From Paenalicyclobacillus macrosporangiidus (GTDB taxonomy: Bacteria; Bacillota; Bacilli; Alicyclobacillales; Alicyclobacillaceae): a stretch of DNA of 64,000 nt. The position numbers and the translations under genes were made by a program. Numbering within the stretch: the stretch's first letter is position 1; every line of letters starts with the position of its first letter. Below are positions 7,373 through 15,947 of the stretch, one piece after another. The DNA is taken from NCBI RefSeq assembly GCF_900116805.1, contig NZ_FPBV01000006.1, forward strand, positions 123,789 to 187,788, written 5' to 3'. The notes under the pieces were generated by a model. That model saw only the letters and a list, made by a program, of their open reading frames with translations. It was not told where the DNA came from and ran no database searches.

Positions 7373-7570
7373 TCACCATGGGTGTTTCACCTTTCGGTAG
7401 AACTTCTCATAATTTTGCCTATGCACCTCGGTCAGGTGCGGATCGTCTTTGAACGCCGGCATGAATTTCATCTCGGTGACGATGGAACAGAAAATTTGCT
7501 CCGCGTGAATGCTGCGCTCCACGTAGTGCAACACCGGCGCGTATATGCTGGACATGGCCGGGTACGCCAT
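7373..7570 (-). CDS. Small hypothetical protein (65 residues), edge of prophage
   Basis: The frame encodes MAYPAMSSIYAPVLHYVERS and further to EKFYRKVKHPW. The ATG (complement of 7568-7570) is preceded at 6 bp by GAGGAGGGG, which fixes this start over the longer upstream extension. It is rich in Tyr, His and Met, with no membrane segment. It converges on the terminator at 7314. Family unknown; it is the last gene that fits the prophage block. Confidence 0.5.
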   Translation of the reverse strand: MAYPAMSSIYAPVLHYVERSIHAEQIFCSIVTEMKFMPAFKDDPHLTEVHRQNYEKFYRKVKHPW

Positions 7571-7783
7571 GCACACCCCTCCTCGTGTGGTCTTGGCCAT
7601 CCGTCCGGGAGGATGGGTATAGTTACATATATGGCGCCCGGCGGTAGGTGTGCATGGAGGGGGCGTCCCAAGCGTTGGCACCCTGGAACCGGCATGGAAC
7701 GGGGGACGAATGGGACGGGTGGCGTCCGGGCGGAACGCGGCGGTGCTTCAGATACGACACGAGGTGCGGAAGGTGGGAACAGG

Positions 7784-8527
7784 ATGGAGCTTCACGTGCT
7801 CGGATTTTGGGGAACGTACCCTGGCCCTGGCGAGGCGACGACCGGATTCCTGTTGCAGACGGATGAAGGGCGGCAGGTCCTCCTGGATTGCGGCTCGGGC
7901 GTGCTCGCCCAGTTGTTCAAAATCACATCGGTGCACGCGTTGGACGCCGTGATTGTCACGCATCACCATTTCGATCACGTTGCCGACCTCGGCGTCCTGC
8001 AGTACGCGCTGCTCTTGGCGCGGCTGCGCGGAGAGCGGACCCGCCCGCTGGACATCTACATGCCGCACGGACCGGCGGAGTTGGAGCGAGCGTTCCAGAA
8101 CGAACCGCTGGCGAACCTGCAGCGGTTGGACGCGTCGTCCCGGCTGGAGATCGCGGGTCTGCAGGCGTCATTCGCCCGCACGGAGCACCCCGTCGAGTGC
8201 CTGGCGGTGCGCCTCGAGGGGGATGGAAAGGTGTTCGCCTTCTCCGCCGATTCGGCGCTCTCCCCTGTGCTGGAGCAGGTGGCGCAAGGGGCAGACCTGT
8301 TCGTGTGCGAGGCGAGCATGTACGACGGCCAGGAGGAAGAGGCGCGGCAAGCCGGCCACGTCACCGCCCGACAGGCGGGCGAGGTGGCGAAGCTGGCGGG
8401 TGCGAAGCGGCTTGCCATCACCCACTATCCTCACTACGGGGATTTGAACACCTTGCAGCGGCAGGCCTCCGAGGGCTTCGGGCGCCCGGTTGAGCGGCTG
8501 CACACCCTGCAGCGCCTGATGGTCTGA
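7784..8527 (+). CDS. Metallo-beta-lactamase-fold hydrolase, RNase Z-like
   Basis: The 247-residue protein shows the metal motif THHHFDHV (about 65) after an N-terminal GFWGTYPGPGEATTGFLL typical of the RNase Z/ElaC branch. FSADSAL near 155 and ITHYPHYGD near the C-terminus give the remaining ligands. Members hydrolyse phosphodiesters or small cyclic substrates; the exact substrate cannot be read. The ATG at 7784 follows GAAGGTGGGAACAGG. It converges with the deacetylase gene, 14 bp apart. It is the first gene with clearly chromosomal base composition. Confidence 0.8.
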   Translation: MELHVLGFWGTYPGPGEATTGFLLQTDEGRQVLLDCGSGVLAQLFKITSVHALDAVIVTHHHFDHVADLGVLQYALLLARLRGERTRPLDIYMPHGPAELERAFQNEPLANLQRLDASSRLEIAGLQASFARTEHPVECLAVRLEGDGKVFAFSADSALSPVLEQVAQGADLFVCEASMYDGQEEEARQAGHVTARQAGEVAKLAGAKRLAITHYPHYGDLNTLQRQASEGFGRPVERLHTLQRLMV

Positions 8528-8541
8528 ACCGGTGAGCGGGT

Positions 8542-9615
8542 TCATCCCCGGGCTGTGTCGAGGATGTCCTTCACCGCCTCCGCGGGCGTGGTGGTGTCGT
8601 AGCCGATGTCGATGCGCGGGATGGCGTCCGGTGCGGTCCAGGGCGTGACAGGGCCGGGGGTGGTCGTGTACAGGTAACGATAACCGGCGGACAGCGCGGT
8701 GTGCGTCGCCGTCAGGGTCCCCCATCCGTACGGCCAGGCGAGTTGCGTGCACGGCGCGCCGAGATGCTGCTCGAGTTCCTCACGGGCTTTCAGGAAGTCC
8801 CCCTGAATGCGCGTCAAGTACTCCCGGCGTGTCTCCATATGGCCATTCACGGGGATGGGCGTGTTGAACGCCGCCACCAGGTGCCCGTTCACGTTGACCA
8901 GGTAGTGGCTGTTGTACGTGTGGCTCTGGATCTCCATGCCCGCCCGGTGCATCGCTTCGAGCTGAGCCCACGTCATGTATCCGAGGTTTCCCGCGTGATC
9001 CGCGGGTTGGTCGGCCTTGCCGACGATGACGAAAAATGTCCCTTCCATGTGGTGCGCCCGCAGAATGGGCAGGGCGTATTGGTACATGTCTGAATACCCG
9101 TCGTCAAAGGTGAGCAGCACCGCGTTGTCCGGAATGTGCGCCCGATGCTGCAGGAATCCTATGAACTGGCGGTTGGTGATGACGTTCAGATGCGCGTGTT
9201 CCATCGCGTCGAGGTCGGCTTCGAACTGCGCCGGCGTGATGGTGTAGCGGGACCGGAACGACGGCGAGATGTCATGGAACGTGACGACCACGACCCGGTT
9301 CTGGTAGTACACCCCCGGCGGAAGGGCGTCGTAGCCTGCGCTGCCAGGCCGATAGCCCAGGTGGACCTTGTTGGGGCCCGCATCGTTCATCGGATCGTGC
9401 GGCGTTCGGTGCACACCCGCCGAACTGCTAGTGCCGGCCACGGTCCCGGCGCCTGGAGCGCCGGGATTCGAAGAGTTTTCAGGCACCGGCGTTGTACCGG
9501 CGACGGCGCCCGTTCGGGTCTCCGTCAGGATGGCGCGTTGATCCAGCCACAGTCCCAGCGTGCAAATGCCGCCGAACAGCGCTGCCGCGGCCAGCAGAAA
9601 ATGTCTGGCTTTCAT
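8542..9615 (-). CDS. Exported polysaccharide deacetylase (NodB domain)
   Basis: The 357-residue protein has an N-terminal hydrophobic anchor (FLLAAAALFGGICTLGLWL, about 5-23), a Ser/Gly/Pro-rich linker to about 110 and a NodB domain. Motifs are VVTFHDI, LLTFDDGYSD (the metal/catalytic Asp pair), QSHTYNSHYL (metal His pair) and LAWPYGWGT. Such enzymes remove N-acetyl groups from peptidoglycan or other surface polysaccharides outside the membrane. The ATG follows GAGAGAGGAATCATCCC. A good promoter lies at 9683-9712 on the same strand. Confidence 0.85.
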   Translation of the reverse strand: MKARHFLLAAAALFGGICTLGLWLDQRAILTETRTGAVAGTTPVPENSSNPGAPGAGTVAGTSSSAGVHRTPHDPMNDAGPNKVHLGYRPGSAGYDALPPGVYYQNRVVVVTFHDISPSFRSRYTITPAQFEADLDAMEHAHLNVITNRQFIGFLQHRAHIPDNAVLLTFDDGYSDMYQYALPILRAHHMEGTFFVIVGKADQPADHAGNLGYMTWAQLEAMHRAGMEIQSHTYNSHYLVNVNGHLVAAFNTPIPVNGHMETRREYLTRIQGDFLKAREELEQHLGAPCTQLAWPYGWGTLTATHTALSAGYRYLYTTTPGPVTPWTAPDAIPRIDIGYDTTTPAEAVKDILDTARG

Positions 9616-9682
9616 GGGATGATTCCTCTCTCTCACAGGCGATGTTCCGTGTCGTGGGGTGAACCGCGGCACCTGCAGCGTC

Positions 9683-9712
9683 ATTATAGAGACGGGATGG
9701 CGTGTTTGAAAA
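9683..9712 (-). promoter_or_regulatory. Promoter of the polysaccharide deacetylase gene
   Basis: On the minus strand TTTTCA (9707-9712) and TATAAT (9683-9688) are 18 bp apart, about 70 bp before the start codon. Confidence 0.45.
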
Positions 9713-9860
9713 GGGGGCGTGGGCGCGGGATTCTGAAATATCACAGCGGATGGTTCCGCCCTGCAGGAGTTCGCGCCGTTGCCCCAGAAATGCACGTTTT
9801 GGGAAGGCTGGCCCGCCGAACGCGCCGGACGTCTTCGCGGGGGCATCGAGGAGGGGTGGC

Positions 9861-10529
9861 ATGTTCGCGCATTGGATGCACGTCATCCATCAGGGCGGCG
9901 CCATGGCTGCCGTGGTGGGCTTCGCGCTGATTGTGGTCGTCTCGTACGTTCCGCTGCTGCCCATCCCCGTCATCGCCGCCGCAATGGGTGCGGTGCTTCC
10001 TTATTGGCCGGCGCTGCTCGTCGCTTGGGCAGCGGCGACGCTGGCCGCGGTGAGCAAGTTCTGGCTCGAGCGCCTGTTTTTTCAGAAACACGTCCAGCGC
10101 CTGTTTTCGCGTTACAAGGGGTGGGAAGCGCTCGTCCGCTTCCTCGACCGAAACGGGTTCGCAGCGGTGCTGCTCACGCGCCTGGTGCCCATCTTTCCCT
10201 CCGCGCTGATCAACTTCGCCAGTGCAGTGACCGGGATCTCCATGTCCGCGTTCACGCTGGCGACGGCCCTGGGCAAATTGCCGGCCATCATGACGTTTAC
10301 CTTGGCGGGACACCACTTGCACAAGCATGTCTGGGTCACCGGCGTCCTCGTCGCCTTGTACATCTTGATTGTCGGATGGGTGGGGTGGCGCCTGAAACGT
10401 GCGCTGTCGGAGCGGCCGGCTGCGCAGGAGGCCGGGCAGCCGGAGGCGAAGGAGAACGCGCATGCTGCGTCCCATAACCCGGGGACACCGCGGGACCCCG
10501 GGGACGGGGGCGGGCCCCCCGAGGGGTGA
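9861..10529 (+). CDS. TVP38/TMEM64 (DedA-like) membrane protein
   Basis: The 222-residue protein has about five membrane segments (AVVGFALIVVVSYVPLLPIP; YWPALLVAWAAATLAAVS; VWVTGVLVALYILIVGWVGW). Between them is the conserved loop FLDRNGFAAVLLTRLVPIFPSAL...ASAVTGIS, the hallmark of the TVP38/DedA superfamily (lipid scramblase-type proteins). The C-terminus is hydrophilic and rich in Gly/Pro/Glu. The ATG at 9861 follows GAGGAGGGGTGGC, which decides it over an upstream in-frame ATG at 9702. Confidence 0.8.
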   Translation: MFAHWMHVIHQGGAMAAVVGFALIVVVSYVPLLPIPVIAAAMGAVLPYWPALLVAWAAATLAAVSKFWLERLFFQKHVQRLFSRYKGWEALVRFLDRNGFAAVLLTRLVPIFPSALINFASAVTGISMSAFTLATALGKLPAIMTFTLAGHHLHKHVWVTGVLVALYILIVGWVGWRLKRALSERPAAQEAGQPEAKENAHAASHNPGTPRDPGDGGGPPEG

Positions 10530-10541
10530 CCCGCGTGTGGT

Positions 10542-11387
10542 TCAGCGTCGCCCCGGGCTGCAGAGATCGGTGACATGCCGCAGAACCTTGGCCACGTCCG
10601 CAGGGCGCGCCACCTGCACCGTGACATCCGGTCTGGGTTGTCTCAGGTAGCGGTCAATGTATACGGTCGCCATCCCGAGTGCGGCGGCGGGCGCGATCTC
10701 GTTGCGATAGTGATCCCCGATGCTGACCATCTGTTCGAACGGCACTTGAAATTGTTCTTGGAACCGCGTGAAGTGCTCGCGAGCGAGATGCTGCTTGCGG
10801 GCGTTGAACACCTCCACGTCAAACGCGCCCGTCAGGTCGAGCTTGGCGAGGATCTTGCGGCTGTCCGGCTCCGGGCTGTTCGTGGCGAGGGCAAAGCGGC
10901 GCCCCAGCGCGCGCAGTCCGTCGATGGCCGCGCGCAGCCCGGGAAGCGGCCGCATCTGAAACTCGGGCGATTCCATGTGGGCGCGCGTGGCGAGAAACGC
11001 CGCCTCAACCTGATCAGGCTTGGCACCGTGGTGGAGGCCGGCGGCCATGTAGATACCCCACGGATCGTCCATGTGCGCGAGGTGGGCGGAGGGGGAGGCG
11101 GACACCGGCTCACCGGTCCAGGTATAGGCCCGCTCTCCCTTGAAGATCAGGTCCTGCTCTGCATCGTAGCTCGATCCGTAGGTCAGCGTATGCCGGCCTG
11201 ACAACGCCGCTTCGACGTCGGCGGCAAAGGCCTGCGCCCGTTCCGGGGTCAGCGCGCGCGCGATCTGCTCCTCGTAGAAGCGGAAGTGATCCGTCTCCTC
11301 GTAGACGGTGCCATCGAGATCGAAAATGAACAGCCGGCAGCCGGCCAGGCGCTCCAAGCCGGCCGCCGGCACCCCGACCCCCGTCAT
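10542..11387 (-). CDS. HAD-superfamily hydrolase
   Basis: The 281-residue protein shows HAD motif I FIFDLDGT (about 20), motif II ATNS (about 168), a lysine region ARKQHLAREH and motif III VSIGDHYRNEIAPA (about 222). The large alpha-helical insert makes it a C1-cap phosphatase. It should dephosphorylate a small metabolite. Its start overlaps the stop of the solute-binding protein gene (ATGA), so it is the last gene of the ABC transporter operon. A role on the imported compound (for example a sugar phosphate or glycerol phosphate) is inferred from that. Confidence 0.8.
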   Translation of the reverse strand: MTGVGVPAAGLERLAGCRLFIFDLDGTVYEETDHFRFYEEQIARALTPERAQAFAADVEAALSGRHTLTYGSSYDAEQDLIFKGERAYTWTGEPVSASPSAHLAHMDDPWGIYMAAGLHHGAKPDQVEAAFLATRAHMESPEFQMRPLPGLRAAIDGLRALGRRFALATNSPEPDSRKILAKLDLTGAFDVEVFNARKQHLAREHFTRFQEQFQVPFEQMVSIGDHYRNEIAPAAALGMATVYIDRYLRQPRPDVTVQVARPADVAKVLRHVTDLCSPGRR

Positions 11388-12667
11388 TTGCCCGCCAACG
11401 CCTGGGTGATGGCGTCCACGCTCTTCTTCAGGGTATCGTCCACACTCTGCTTGCCGGCCAGCATGTTGCCGATCTGTGTCGTAACGTCGTTCTGGCCGGA
11501 GTACAGCTCGGCGAGCCGGGGCGAGAAGTAGGCATTCTCCAATTCACCGGGTGCCACCCCGAGGTTCGGGTTCTGGCTGACGACGGCTTTCCACGCTGGG
11601 TCGTCGAGGGCGCTCTTGCGTACCGGCAGGTAACCGGTTGCCTTGGCCCACTCGATGGTGTTGTCCTTCGAGATCAAGAAGTCGAGGTACTTGGCGGCCG
11701 CCTGCTGCTGTTCCGGCGTGGCGTCCTTGAACAGGACGATGTTCGTCCCGGCGGTGGGCACCGCCTTCTGCACGTCTCCCGGCAGAGGCGCCACTTTGAA
11801 TTTGACATTCTTGATGAACGACATGGAGGCGGTGGAGTCGAGGTCCATCGCGTATTTGTGGGTGTTGAACCCATCCGACAGATAGGCGTTGCCGCCAATG
11901 GCCGTCGCGGCCTTGTCGTCGATGACCAGCTTGCGCATGAACGACAGCGCCTTCTTCCCCGCGTCGTCTCCGAACGCCGCCTGCTTCTGGTCGTCTGTCA
12001 ACACCTTGCCGCCCGCCTGGCGCAAGAGCATCTCAAAGGTGTAATAGTTGCCCTGGAAGGCCAAGCCCGGGATGCCGGTCGCCTTGGTGATCTGGATGGC
12101 GTCCTGTTCCAGCTCGTCCCAGGTGGCGGGCGGTTTGGTGATGCCGGCCTTCGCGAAGTCATCCGGGTTATAGAACAGGACGTAGGCCGATTTATTGAAC
12201 GGGACGGAGACCAGCTTGCCGTCGTACGAATTGTCGTCCTTCCAGATTTGAATGAGGTCGTCGACGGTCTCCTTGGGGAGCAGATCTTGGACGGGTTGAA
12301 GCAGGCCGTTGTTGTAATACTCGGTCTCCCACGTCTCCTGCACCTGGGCGAGGGTCGGCGGCTTATGGGCCGCGATGGCGGCCGTCAGCTTTTGTTTCTG
12401 AGTCGTGTAGCTGCCGTTGTACACCAGCTCCACCTTGATATTCGGGTTCTGTTGCTGGAACTGGTCGGTCAGTTTTTTCAACTCGTCCCCCAGCGCGCCC
12501 GGCATCGCCTCGTAGAAGGTGATGGTCACCTGGCCGGCGGGTGCCGTACCGGCCGTCGCGTTGCCGGAGGTGTTCGCCGCATTTCCGGGCGCCTGGCCGC
12601 CGCAGCCTGCGACCAGTGTGGTGCTGAGCACCACCGCTGCACCGGTGGCCAACCAACGCTTTTTCAT
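11384..12667 (-). CDS. ABC transporter solute-binding lipoprotein (UgpB/sugar type)
   Basis: The 427-residue lipoprotein has signal peptide MKKRWLATGAAVVLSTTLVA with lipobox VAGC, and then a cluster 1 (UgpB/MalE-like) binding fold: ITFYEAMPG, VPFNKSAYVLFYNPDDFAKA (the family's FNxS..LyYN motif) and PATWDELEQDA. Ligands in this group are sugars or glycerol-3-phosphate; which one cannot be settled. A stable hairpin lies just upstream at 12686, between it and the permease genes, probably protecting the abundant binding-protein message. Confidence 0.85.
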   Translation of the reverse strand: MKKRWLATGAAVVLSTTLVAGCGGQAPGNAANTSGNATAGTAPAGQVTITFYEAMPGALGDELKKLTDQFQQQNPNIKVELVYNGSYTTQKQKLTAAIAAHKPPTLAQVQETWETEYYNNGLLQPVQDLLPKETVDDLIQIWKDDNSYDGKLVSVPFNKSAYVLFYNPDDFAKAGITKPPATWDELEQDAIQITKATGIPGLAFQGNYYTFEMLLRQAGGKVLTDDQKQAAFGDDAGKKALSFMRKLVIDDKAATAIGGNAYLSDGFNTHKYAMDLDSTASMSFIKNVKFKVAPLPGDVQKAVPTAGTNIVLFKDATPEQQQAAAKYLDFLISKDNTIEWAKATGYLPVRKSALDDPAWKAVVSQNPNLGVAPGELENAYFSPRLAELYSGQNDVTTQIGNMLAGKQSVDDTLKKSVDAITQALAGK

Positions 12668-12685
12668 CGGTCACAACTCCTTTTT

Positions 12686-12715
12686 GCCCTCAGGTTCCCC
12701 GTCACGGGGAAGGGC
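12686..12715 (-). promoter_or_regulatory. Intercistronic hairpin before the binding-protein gene
   Basis: TTCCCCGT / ACGGGGAA with a one-base loop, extended by GCCCT/AGGGC, lies in the 68-bp gap between permease and binding-protein genes. On the minus strand it is followed by AAAAAGGAG, the ribosome site. An mRNA-stabilising or partial-termination role is inferred. Confidence 0.5.
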
Positions 12716-12735
12716 ATTCTATCGGCAAAACGCGC

Positions 12736-13551
12736 TCATTTGATGCCTGAGCGCGCGATGCCCTCAATGAAGTATCGCTGTCCGAACAAAAACAGGACAA
12801 TGAGCGGCAGCACACTGAAAGTGGCGGCAGCCATCAACTGGTTGTACACCGTGCCCACGTCGGACGAGAAGTTGATGAGCCCGACGGGCAAGGTGTAGTA
12901 GTCGGACGAATTGGCGATGATCAGCACCCACAAGAAGGCGTTCCAAGCTCCGACGAATTTGATCAGCGCCGAGGTGATCCAGATGGGTTTGGAGATCGGC
13001 ATGATGATGCCGAACAGGGTGCGAAGCGGGCCGCATCCGTCCAGTTCCGCGGCTTCGAACACCTCCCGGGGCAGTCCAAGGAAGAACTGACGCATGAGGA
13101 AGATGGTGAACACGCTCACCAGCCAAGGGACAATCAGACCCGGGTAGGTGTTCAGCCAGTTCAGGGTGCTGATGGTGATGTAGTTCGGGATGAGCAGGAC
13201 TTCGCCGGGGACCATCATCGTCGCCAGCAGAGCGACGAAGAGGACGTTCTTGCCGAAGAACTCCATCCGGGCGAAGGCGTACGCGGCCATGGCACCGAAC
13301 GTCAGGTCAAATACCGTCTCCAACGCCGAGACGAAAAAGCTGTTCCAGAAATAGCGGGCGAAGGGCGCGGAGGCCCAGGCTTTGGCGTAGTTGTCGAACG
13401 CCCAGTGCTCCGGGAACAGGTGCGGGATGGCGCTGAGGACCTCTGCATCCGGTTTGACGGAGGTGGAAAGCATCCACAGGAAGGGGCCCAGGACGAACAG
13501 GGACAACAGGATCAACACCAGGTACACCCAGACCTTCTTCATCTCTCCCAC
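12736..13551 (-). CDS. ABC transporter permease, UgpE/MalG type
   Basis: The 271-residue integral membrane protein has six predicted helices and the EAA loop VFEAAELDGCGPLRTLFGIIMP, which contacts the ATPase. The C-terminus RYFIEGIARSGIK is typical of MalG/UgpE proteins. Start is GTG 13551; ATG 13542 is an alternative. It follows the UgpA-type gene by 3 bp. No ATPase gene is present in the operon, so a shared MsmX-like ATPase elsewhere is expected. Confidence 0.85.
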   Translation of the reverse strand: MGEMKKVWVYLVLILLSLFVLGPFLWMLSTSVKPDAEVLSAIPHLFPEHWAFDNYAKAWASAPFARYFWNSFFVSALETVFDLTFGAMAAYAFARMEFFGKNVLFVALLATMMVPGEVLLIPNYITISTLNWLNTYPGLIVPWLVSVFTIFLMRQFFLGLPREVFEAAELDGCGPLRTLFGIIMPISKPIWITSALIKFVGAWNAFLWVLIIANSSDYYTLPVGLINFSSDVGTVYNQLMAAATFSVLPLIVLFLFGQRYFIEGIARSGIK

Positions 13552-13554
13552 CCC

Positions 13555-14439
13555 CTATGCCTCATAGTGGACGCGGCGAGAGAGCGCCATCTGCGCCAGG
13601 GTGAACACGAAGACGATGAGAAACAGTACATAGGCCGAGGCGCAGGCGTATCCCATCCGGTAGTCGCCGAATCCTTTGGTGAACATGTAGTACAGGAGCG
13701 TCATGCCGCTGTTGTTCGGTCCCGCAGTCTCACCGTACAGCACGTAGATCTGCAGGAACACCTTGAAGGCCTCGATGGTCGTGAGGATGAGCAGGAAATA
13801 GGTCGTCGGTGACAAGAGTGGCAGCGTGATGCGGGCGAACTTCTGCCACGGCGTCGCGCCGTCCACGTCGGCTGCCTCGTAGTACTCCCGACTGATGTTC
13901 TGCAATCCCGCGAGGAAGATGACGGCGACGTAGCCAAGATTCTGCCAAACGCCGATGGTGATGATATTGAACAACGTCCAACGGGGGTCGTTCAACCAGT
14001 CTTGCGGATGCAGGCCGGCGCGCTCCAGAAAGTAATTGAGGAGTCCGAATTGGTCGTTGAAGATCCACTGCCACACGATTCCAGTTGCTGCGAGAGAGGT
14101 CACGTATGGGATGAAAAAGGCGGTGCGGAAGAGCGGCAACAGCCGAATCTTTGCGTTCAGCAGCACTGCGGTCAGCAAACCCAGGGCCAACACGATGGGC
14201 ACGAAGAACACCACGTACAGCACTGTGTTCTTGAGGGCGGTGTGGAACAGCGGGTCTTCGAAGATGTAGACGTAGTTCTGCAGCCCGACGAACGGTTTGT
14301 TGGCGGACAGCATGTCCCACTTATAGAAACTGATGATAAACGAGTCCACAATGGGGTAGACGACAAACACGCCGATCAGTACAAGCGTCGGAAGCAGCAT
14401 CAGGTACGCTGTGACACTCCGTCGCAGCCGGAAACTCAT
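13555..14439 (-). CDS. ABC transporter permease, UgpA/MalF type
   Basis: The 294-residue protein has six membrane helices and the EAA loop EYYEAADVDGATPWQKFARI. It is the first gene of a four-gene minus-strand operon (this permease, MalG-type permease, binding protein, HAD phosphatase). The ATG follows GGGGGAATTGG. The 170-bp gap to the divergent gene at 14610 should hold its promoter; I see AT-rich DNA there but no clean -35/-10 pair. Confidence 0.85.
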   Translation of the reverse strand: MSFRLRRSVTAYLMLLPTLVLIGVFVVYPIVDSFIISFYKWDMLSANKPFVGLQNYVYIFEDPLFHTALKNTVLYVVFFVPIVLALGLLTAVLLNAKIRLLPLFRTAFFIPYVTSLAATGIVWQWIFNDQFGLLNYFLERAGLHPQDWLNDPRWTLFNIITIGVWQNLGYVAVIFLAGLQNISREYYEAADVDGATPWQKFARITLPLLSPTTYFLLILTTIEAFKVFLQIYVLYGETAGPNNSGMTLLYYMFTKGFGDYRMGYACASAYVLFLIVFVFTLAQMALSRRVHYEA

Positions 14440-14609
14440 CCAATTCCCCCCTGTCTGTCCACCGACTTTATCCTAGTGCACCGGCGCGGGGGCAGGCAAG
14501 AGAAAATCTCGTTCGGATGGCCGAATTTACAACAATTTAATATGATACGGTGGTATAATAAAATGCTACCCGTATTTCGTTGTTTCCGCAGAGATGAGGA
14601 GTGACGCGA

Positions 14610-15947
14610 TTGAGCCGTGTGACCTGGCAGTTCTTCCAGGGTATCGGAACCATCGGCGGCACGGTCATTCGGATTGCGGTGGACGGACACCGCCTGTTGT
14701 TCGACATGGGCCGCGTCTTTAGTCCGGCCGTCCCGGTGTTCGATTCTGTGCTGGCTGCCCGGGGCATCCGGGACCTGCAGCGGATGGGCCTGGCGCCATG
14801 CATTCCGGGGCTGTTTGAGGGAGACGGCACCGACGCTCCGGCCGGCGTACGGACGATGGTGGCCATCAGCCACTCCCATCTGGATCACACTGGACTGCTG
14901 CCCTACCTGCGCGAGGACATCCCTGTCCTGCTCACCGAGGACACCCATCGGCTGCTACGGGCGTTGGACGAGGTGCTCGACGGGCCCCGGCGGAACCTCG
15001 CCTATCAGCCCGTCCCCTGCGGAGAGACGGTTTCGTTTGGGCCCATGCGGATCACGCCGGTGGCGGTCGATCACGATACACCGGGCGCATGTGGATTTTT
15101 CATCGAGACGCCGGAGCTTCGCTTTGTGTATTCGGGAGACCTGCGCCTGCACGGCGCCCATCCGGAGCGGACCCGGGATTTTGCCAGAGCGGCGCGCGCG
15201 TTCAGGCCGGATGTGCTGTTCATCGAGGGTACGCGGGCGGACACCGAGGACAACAGCCAGACGCTGTATGAGGCCGAACTCGCCCGGCATGCGGCGGAGG
15301 TCATGCAAGCTGCGGAGGCAGGCGTGTACTTCACCTTCTATCCGCGCCACCCGCAGCGCGCGGAAGCGTTTCACGAGGCGGCGCGCGCGAGCGGCCGGCG
15401 GTTGCTGTTGTCCGCGCCGAGCGCGTATCTGTACGCCGCGTTCGGCGGCGATCTGTCGGACATCGCGATCTACGGCGGCGGCGAGGAGTCGTGGACGGAA
15501 GCGGCGCGGGCCTTCGTGACTGCGCATGGCTTCGAGGTGGTGCGTCCCGCGGAGCTCCGCGGGCGAGAGCACGCGTTTGCGGTCGAGCTGGGATACGAGC
15601 GGTTCATCGACTGGATCGACATCGATGCGAAGCCGGGCGGCGTGTTCATCCATTCCAACGGCAGCCCGCTCGGGCCGTATGATCCGGCGTGGAACAACAT
15701 GCTGCACTGGCTCGAGGTGTTCGGACTGAGGCTGGCGTTGGTCGGGTCCACCGGGCACGGGGCGCGGGACGACATCCTGTCCATCGTGGAGACCATCCAG
15801 CCGCGCGTGCTGATGCCGATCCACTCGATGAACCCGGGCCGCATCGGGTTGCCCACCGTCCCGCGGATCCTGCCCGCCTACGGACGGATCTACACCGCGG
15901 ACGATTTGACAGGGGCAATCCCGCCCACCGAGGAGGAATTGCAGTGA
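14610..15947 (+). CDS. MBL-fold hydrolase, RNase J/beta-CASP-like
   Basis: The 445-residue protein has SHSHLDHTG (about 88-96) as the metal motif, VDHDTPGACGFFIE and VYSGDLRLHG as the next ligands, and a C-terminal beta-CASP-like end: HSNGSPLG, GSTGHGARDD and the PRVLMPIHSMNPGR motif. This order resembles RNase J-type nucleases, although it lacks their long C-terminal domain. The TTG start is chosen because GAGGAG lies 8 bp upstream; a GTG at 14601 would overlap that site. It overlaps the next gene (GTGA), so both are co-translated. Confidence 0.75.
   Translation: MSRVTWQFFQGIGTIGGTVIRIAVDGHRLLFDMGRVFSPAVPVFDSVLAARGIRDLQRMGLAPCIPGLFEGDGTDAPAGVRTMVAISHSHLDHTGLLPYLREDIPVLLTEDTHRLLRALDEVLDGPRRNLAYQPVPCGETVSFGPMRITPVAVDHDTPGACGFFIETPELRFVYSGDLRLHGAHPERTRDFARAARAFRPDVLFIEGTRADTEDNSQTLYEAELARHAAEVMQAAEAGVYFTFYPRHPQRAEAFHEAARASGRRLLLSAPSAYLYAAFGGDLSDIAIYGGGEESWTEAARAFVTAHGFEVVRPAELRGREHAFAVELGYERFIDWIDIDAKPGGVFIHSNGSPLGPYDPAWNNMLHWLEVFGLRLALVGSTGHGARDDILSIVETIQPRVLMPIHSMNPGRIGLPTVPRILPAYGRIYTADDLTGAIPPTEEELQ

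Noticed and set aside
14521..14600. Promoter pair between the ABC operon and the MBL gene
   Set aside because: TATAAT at 14554 is present but no -35 box fits at 16-18 bp; not strong enough to list.
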